NCBI RefSeq assembly: GCF_030553305.1
Contig: NZ_JARRAH010000001.1
Span: forward strand, 1,426,001-1,490,000
DNA length: 64,000 bases
Source of the DNA: Halomarina ordinaria
GTDB lineage: Archaea; Halobacteriota; Halobacteria; Halobacteriales; Haloarculaceae
Reading direction: 5' to 3'
Shown here: in pieces, positions 59,922-64,000 of the stretch
Layout of the letters: each line of letters starts with the position of its first letter
Numbering within the stretch: position 1 is the first letter of the stretch
Position numbers and translations under genes: made by a program
Notes under the pieces: generated by a model
Databases searched by the model: none
Told to the model about the DNA's origin: nothing
Seen by the model: only the letters and a program-made list of their open reading frames with translations

Positions 59922-60716
59922 ATGGCCACGACCGACTACGAGAACCTGCGCGTCGAGCGAGACGCACCCCTCGGGCGAATCGAACTCGCGAGCACGAGCG
60001 ACTTCAACTCGCTCAACCCGACGATGGGCGAGGAACTGGTCCACGCCGTCACGGAACTGAGCGAGGACGAATCGATACGCTGTCTCGTCCTCACGGGGAC
60101 CGACGGCGTCTTCTGCGCCGGTGCCGACCTCGCCGGTCTCGCGGGCGACGAGCGCGACGCGCCCGAACTCCGCCGTCTCGCCTCGTCGCTCCACGACGCC
60201 ATCCTCCAGCTCCACCAGGCGGAGACGCCGCTCGTCGTCGGTATCAACGGGGTCGCCGCCGGCGCGGGGTTCAGCATGGCGCTCGCGGGCGACGTGGTCG
60301 TGATGAGCGACGAGGCGCGCCTGGAGTACGCCTACGGCCGCATCGGGTTGACCGGCGACGGCGGGTCGACCTTCTGGCTGCCGCGCCTCGTCGGCCTGCG
60401 CCGGGCGAAGGAGATAGCGCTCCTCGACGAACCCATCGACCCCGACTACGCCGTCGGCCTGGGACTGGTCACCGAGAGCGTCCCCGCCGCCGAGTTCGAC
60501 GCGCGTGTCACCGACTACGCCGAGCGCCTCGCGAGCGGTCCCACCGCCGCCTTCGGCGCGACCAAGCGCCTGCTCACCGAGAGCTTCGACCGCGGGCTGG
60601 CGGGCCAGATGGCCGCCGAGACCGACGCCATCGCACGCGCCACCCACACCGAGGACTACGAGCGCGGACACGACGCGTTCTTCGAGAAGGGCGACCCCGA
60701 GTTCGTCGGGCAGTGA
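59922..60716 (+). CDS. Enoyl-CoA hydratase/isomerase family protein
   Basis: A 264-residue crotonase-fold enzyme. The oxyanion-hole segments are FCAGADLAGL near residues 63-72 and GVAAGAGFSMALAGDVVVMS near 107-126. At the catalytic loop the sequence is YGRIGLTGDGGSTFWLPRLVG near 133-153; an Asp rather than the second hydratase Glu is present, as in PaaG-type isomerases, so double-bond isomerisation or retained single-acid chemistry is possible. Start at ATG 59922, with a TTTTATTCC box about 25 bases before it (leaderless). Fatty-acid, phenylacetate or amino-acid degradation are all plausible. Confidence 0.87.
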   Translation: MATTDYENLRVERDAPLGRIELASTSDFNSLNPTMGEELVHAVTELSEDESIRCLVLTGTDGVFCAGADLAGLAGDERDAPELRRLASSLHDAILQLHQAETPLVVGINGVAAGAGFSMALAGDVVVMSDEARLEYAYGRIGLTGDGGSTFWLPRLVGLRRAKEIALLDEPIDPDYAVGLGLVTESVPAAEFDARVTDYAERLASGPTAAFGATKRLLTESFDRGLAGQMAAETDAIARATHTEDYERGHDAFFEKGDPEFVGQ

Positions 60717-60817
60717 GAACCGAACGAGGGTGAGGGCGGTCGCGTCGACCGCGTTCGCCCGCACCGTTCCTCGTCGTCGTCCGCGACGTCACCGGAACGC
60801 TCCGAGTTCTGGGTGGC

Positions 60818-62737
60818 TCAGGAGGACTCTTCGTCCTCGTCGTCGTCCGCGACGTCCTCGAAGTCGGCGTCGACGTACTCCGACTCCTGGCTCGCGCCGG
60901 GACCGGCGCCCGCACCGCCCGGACCGGCACCCGCCGCGCCGGGACCGGCGCCACCCGCGCCGCCTGTACCGCCCGCGGCGCCCTGTGCGGCCTGCTGTTG
61001 CTGGTACATCTGCTTGCCGATCTCCTGGAGTTCCTTCGAGAGCGCCTCGGTGCTCTCGCGGAGCTCCTCGGTGCTCGCGTCCTCGTCCTCCAGGGTCGCC
61101 TCGACGTCCTCGATGGCGGCCTCGATGTCGGCCTGGAGGTCGTCGGAGACGTTCTCCTCGTTCTCCTCGAGGAGGGTGCGCGCGCGCTGGACCGACCCCT
61201 CGGCGTCGTTGCGCGCCTCGATACGCTCGCGGCGTTCCTTGTCCTCCTCGGCGTGCTCCTCGGCCTCCTGCTGCATCCGGTCGATCTCCTCGTCGGAGAG
61301 GCCCGCGCCGCCCTCGATGGTGATGGACTCGGCGTTGCCCGACCCCTTGTCCTCGGCCTCGACGTTGACGATGCCGTTCTCGTCGATGTTGAACGTCACC
61401 TCGATCTGGGGCGTGCCGGCGGGCGCGGGCGGGATGCCGGCGAGCTGGAACTCGCCCAGCAGCTCGTTCTGGTTCGCCATCTCGCGCTCGCCCTGGAAGA
61501 CGCGCACCTGCACGTTCGTCTGGTTGTCCGCCGCAGTGGTGAACACCTTCGACTCCTCGGTCGGGATGGTCGTGTTCTTCTCGATGAGGCGCTCGAACAG
61601 CCCGCCCTTCACCTCGATACCGAGCGAGAGGGGGGTCACGTCGAGCAGGACGATGTCGTCCACCTCGCCGCCGAGGACGCCGCCCTGGATGGCCGCGCCG
61701 AGCGCGACGACCTCGTCGGGATTGACGTTCTTCTTCGGCTCCTGGCCGGTCAGCTCCTCGACTTTCTCCTGGACCATCGGCATCCGGGTCGACCCGCCGA
61801 CGAGGATGACGTCGTCGATGTCGTCCTGGGAGTAGCCGGCGTCGGCGAGCGCCTGTTCCGTGGGGTCGACCGTCCGCTCGACCAGGTCGCGGGTGAGCGA
61901 CTCGAACTTCGCACGGGAGAGCTTCGTCTCCAGGTTGAGCGGCCCGGCGTCGCCCGCCGCGATGAACGGGAGGTTGATGCTCGTCTCCTTGCGGCTGGAG
62001 AGCTCTATCTTGGCCTCCTCGGCGGCGTCCTTCAGGCGCTGGAGGGCCTGGCGGTCCTGGCGGAGGTCGACGCCGTGTTCGGCCTCGAACTCGTCGGCCA
62101 GCCAGTCGATGACGGCCTGGTCCCAGTCGTCGCCCCCGAGGCTGTTGTCCCCGTTGGTGGCGACGACCTCGTAGACGCCCCCGCCGAGGTCGAGCAGGGA
62201 GACGTCGAAGGTCCCCCCACCGAGGTCGTAGACGAGGACCGTCTTGTCGGCGTCGTCGTCGAGGCCGTAGGCCATCGAGGCGGCCGTCGGCTCGTTGACG
62301 ATGCGTTCGACCTCGAAGCCGGCGATCTCGCCGGCGTCCTTCGTCGCCTGGCGCTGCTTGTCGTTGAAGTACGCCGGGACCGTGATGACGGCCTTCTCGA
62401 CCTCGTCGCCGAGGTACTCCTCGGCGTCGCGCTTGATCTTCTGGAGGATCATCGCCGAGATCTGCTCGGGCGTGTACTCCTCGCCGTCGACCTCGACGGA
62501 GTAGCCCTCCTCGCCCATGTGGCGCTTGATAGAGGAGATGGTGCGCTCGGGGTTCTGGATGGCCTGGTTCTTCGCGGGGCGACCGACGAGTCGTTCGTCG
62601 TCGGTGAACGCGACGACCGAAGGCGTGGTCCGGTCACCCTCGCCGTTGACGATGATCTCGGGGTCGCCGCCCTCCATCACCGCGAACGCGCTGTTGGTGG
62701 TACCGAGGTCGATACCGAGAATCTTGTTACTCGCCAT
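60818..62737 (-). CDS. dnaK: Molecular chaperone DnaK (Hsp70)
   Basis: ATP-dependent chaperone, 639 residues. It starts [23 protein letters not shown], has the actin-like ATPase domain (to about residue 360, with [19 protein letters not shown] and [13 protein letters not shown]), the interdomain linker, the substrate-binding domain (about 385-500, [21 protein letters not shown]) and a helical lid. The tail is a Gly/Ala-rich stretch followed by a very acidic end ([15 protein letters not shown]), longer than in bacteria and typical of haloarchaea. grpE lies 135 bases upstream, same strand. Confidence 0.97.
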   Translation of the reverse strand: MASNKILGIDLGTTNSAFAVMEGGDPEIIVNGEGDRTTPSVVAFTDDERLVGRPAKNQAIQNPERTISSIKRHMGEEGYSVEVDGEEYTPEQISAMILQKIKRDAEEYLGDEVEKAVITVPAYFNDKQRQATKDAGEIAGFEVERIVNEPTAASMAYGLDDDADKTVLVYDLGGGTFDVSLLDLGGGVYEVVATNGDNSLGGDDWDQAVIDWLADEFEAEHGVDLRQDRQALQRLKDAAEEAKIELSSRKETSINLPFIAAGDAGPLNLETKLSRAKFESLTRDLVERTVDPTEQALADAGYSQDDIDDVILVGGSTRMPMVQEKVEELTGQEPKKNVNPDEVVALGAAIQGGVLGGEVDDIVLLDVTPLSLGIEVKGGLFERLIEKNTTIPTEESKVFTTAADNQTNVQVRVFQGEREMANQNELLGEFQLAGIPPAPAGTPQIEVTFNIDENGIVNVEAEDKGSGNAESITIEGGAGLSDEEIDRMQQEAEEHAEEDKERRERIEARNDAEGSVQRARTLLEENEENVSDDLQADIEAAIEDVEATLEDEDASTEELRESTEALSKELQEIGKQMYQQQQAAQGAAGGTGGAGGAGPGAAGAGPGGAGAGPGASQESEYVDADFEDVADDDEDEESS

Positions 62738-62761
62738 GTTGCTTCCACCTACTGGCGTCTG

Positions 62762-62866
62762 ACCGTTAAACCTTGCTGAATCTCGTCCGGGACGGCCGCG
62801 GGGCGTCGGGCCGCAGTCGTGCGGTTTTGCCGAATCGACGGCGGGGGCAACCGCGAGATATAAACA
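62762..62866 (-). promoter_or_regulatory. Two candidate TATA boxes upstream of dnaK
   Basis: Read on the minus strand, a proximal box GGTTTAACG (about 62764-62772) lies some 28 bases before the dnaK ATG and a distal box GTTTATATC (62857-62865) lies about 120 bases before it, right after the grpE stop. The distal box would give a leader of about 100 bases. This suggests dnaK can be transcribed independently of grpE, possibly from separate basal and stress promoters. Confidence 0.45.
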
Positions 62867-62872
62867 GAAGTG

Positions 62873-63571
62873 CTAGTCCGACCCGTCGGTCCCCTCGCTC
62901 ACCGTCACCTGCGCGGGCTTGATGACCTTCTCGGCCATCTCGTAGCCCGGCTGGTAGAGGTCCTCGACGGTCCCCTCGGGGTGGTCGCTCTCGACGCGCA
63001 TCAGCACCTCGTGGCGCTGGGGGTCGACCGCCTCGCCCGCTTCCGGCGCTATCTCGGTCACGTTCTCCGCCTCGAGGACGTCGTCGAACAGGCGCAGCGT
63101 GGACTCGACGCCCTCGCGGATGTCGCCGTCCTGTTCGAGACCGCGCCGGAGGTTGTCCCGGACGTCGACGAGGCGTACGACGAGGTCCTCGGTCGCGCGC
63201 CGTCGCTCCTGCTCGCGGCGGCGCTCCTGGCGCTTCTTGTAGTTCTGGAACTCCGCCTGCTTGCGCTTCAGTCGCTCCTCCAGTTCCTCGACGCGCTCCT
63301 CCGCCTCGGCGGCCGCCGCCTCGGCGTCGGCGGCACGCGAGCGCAGGGCGGCTATCTCGGTGGCCAACGTCTCCGGGTCCGCCTCCTCGACGCGGGAGAC
63401 GAGGTCCTCGTCGGCGTCGGCGCCGGCGCCGGAGTCCGACTCGGCGACACCCGACTCGGCCGCGTCGGTGGGGGCCGCGGCCGCCGACCCGTTCGACGCC
63501 TCGGCGGCCGCATCCTCGGGGTCACCCGTCGGCGCTCGCTCCGAGTTCGTGAAATCGTCGTCGTCACTCAT
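62873..63571 (-). CDS. grpE: Nucleotide exchange factor GrpE
   Basis: Exchange factor for DnaK, 232 residues. An acidic Ala/Asp-rich N-terminus (residues 1-65), a long coiled coil (about 70-130, SRVEEADPETLATEIAALRSRAADAEAAAAEAEERVEELEERLKRKQAEFQNYKKRQ), and the C-terminal four-helix/beta domain with VDVRDNLRRGLEQDGDIREGVESTLRLFDDVLEAENV and the typical HEVLMRVESDHPEGTVEDLYQPGYEMAEKVIKPAQVTVSEG. Start at ATG 63571 (MSDDDDFTNS). Confidence 0.94.
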   Translation of the reverse strand: MSDDDDFTNSERAPTGDPEDAAAEASNGSAAAAPTDAAESGVAESDSGAGADADEDLVSRVEEADPETLATEIAALRSRAADAEAAAAEAEERVEELEERLKRKQAEFQNYKKRQERRREQERRRATEDLVVRLVDVRDNLRRGLEQDGDIREGVESTLRLFDDVLEAENVTEIAPEAGEAVDPQRHEVLMRVESDHPEGTVEDLYQPGYEMAEKVIKPAQVTVSEGTDGSD

Positions 63572-63672
63572 TGCTCGAATCGTCGGGCGGCGGCCGAGTA
63601 AACCCACCGAAATCGCGTCGCGTCGCACCGAAGAAGAGCCGCGGACTGCGGGCCGAGCGGCCCGTCAGTCGG

Positions 63673-64000
63673 TCAGTAGTCGCTTCCCGGGAGGTCGACC
63701 GTCAGCGTGTGGGTGCCGGCGCCGACCGTCTCGGTCGAGGCGTCGGTCAGTTCCTGCTGACTCGCGCTCGCGCGGTCCCAGCCGGGACCGGGCTTCTCGT
63801 AGCTGACGAGCGACATCGCCTCCTCGCAGCCGTCGGCCACGGTGAACGTCACCGTCGCCTGTCCGTCCTCGACCTGCATGGACACGTCCGAGAGGCAGGC
63901 GGCGTAGGCCGAATCGAGCGTCGAGGGGGCGCCCTGTCGCGTCACCGCGTCGTCGGAACTCCCGTGGAGGAAGTGGACGAGACGGGACTGGTCGCTGTAG
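63673..64000 (-). CDS. Unknown protein, partial (5' end outside window)
   Basis: The open frame runs without interruption to the window edge; the GTG-start alternative at 63945 would give 90 residues, but the frame continues upstream (YSDQSRLVHFLHGSSDDAV), so this is the C-terminal part of a longer protein. The visible 108 residues are acidic with two cysteines (near CLSDVS and GCEEA) and end in a beta-rich domain (VEDGQATVTFTVADG...SYEKPGPGWDRASASQQELTDASTETVGAGTHTLTVDLPGSDY). The pattern resembles a small extracellular beta-sandwich, but no family can be named. Confidence 0.6.
   Translation of the reverse strand, partial: YSDQSRLVHFLHGSSDDAVTRQGAPSTLDSAYAACLSDVSMQVEDGQATVTFTVADGCEEAMSLVSYEKPGPGWDRASASQQELTDASTETVGAGTHTLTVDLPGSDY

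Noticed and set aside
1-64000. tRNA, rRNA, CRISPR array or complete insertion sequence
   Set aside because: Intergenic regions were read for cloverleaf-like segments, regularly spaced repeats and terminal inverted repeats beside transposase motifs; none was convincing.

Overview
The window is chromosomal DNA from an extreme halophilic archaeon (class Halobacteria). The base composition is very high in G+C, the proteins are strongly acidic, most genes are leaderless or nearly so with an archaeal TATA box about 25-30 bases upstream, and the gene set is haloarchaeal: dtdA-ftsZ1-secE-nusG, trpCBA, the archaeal two-step entry to the shikimate pathway, geranylgeranyl reductases, KorAB, grpE-dnaK and several small haloarchaea-only families. 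I cannot name a genus. Coding density is high and most of the window is ordinary core genome; no complete insertion sequence, tRNA, rRNA or CRISPR array was seen.

Layout. 1-4.3 kb: D-aminoacyl-tRNA deacylase, FtsZ1, SecE, Spt5/NusG and a PHP-like protein. 4.3-12.7 kb: mainly minus-strand housekeeping genes (DUF457 membrane protein, CinA-like, glycerate 2-kinase, SDR, endonuclease V, AN1-zinc-finger rhomboid, lipid kinase, a cysteine-less MGMT homologue, lipase) with an ArsA/Get3 ATPase. 12.7-18.5 kb: aromatic amino-acid block, trpCBA followed by ADH synthase and dehydroquinate synthase II. 18.6-20.5 kb: DsbA-like lipoprotein, DsbB and endonuclease III. 20.5-28 kb: DUF371, coiled-coil protein, amidohydrolase, NhaC antiporter with a TRAM-like protein, uS10 paralogue, Nudix hydrolase, a PD-(D/E)XK-like protein with a four-cysteine tail, and DUF5797. 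28.2-31.7 kb: redox cluster (GGR, 2Fe-2S ferredoxin, thioredoxin-reductase-like flavoprotein, monothiol glutaredoxin). 31.8-36 kb: two cysteine-free CysD-like/PAPS-reductase-family paralogues flanking an esterase. 36-40 kb: membrane proteins, aldo/keto reductase, second GGR-family protein. 40-42 kb: lower-G+C accessory patch with a VOC protein and an alpha/beta hydrolase, part of it bracketed by a 22-bp direct repeat. 42.1-45.5 kb: KorAB and a ferredoxin-reductase-like flavoprotein. 45.8-56 kb: short-chain acyl metabolism (methylmalonyl-CoA epimerase and mutase, acetate/propionate-type CoA ligase, SSS, MFS and AtoE transporters, and a degenerate adenylate-forming protein). 56-64 kb: DnaJ, a Rieske-domain fusion protein, DUF3267 metalloprotease-like protein, enoyl-CoA hydratase family protein, DnaK and GrpE.

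The least explained signals are (i) a family of composite palindromic elements placed immediately after stop codons, with near-constant arms and completely different hairpins inside (28166-28267, 33482-33597, 42059-42158, and a divergent version at 35715-35768); (ii) the pair of cysteine-free PP-loop proteins, each followed by one of those elements; (iii) the Rieske fusion protein at 57474-59252; and (iv) several enzymes whose hallmark catalytic residue is replaced (MGMT homologue, TrpA, PHP protein, ANL-like protein). All functional statements come from reading motifs by eye; no database search was possible.
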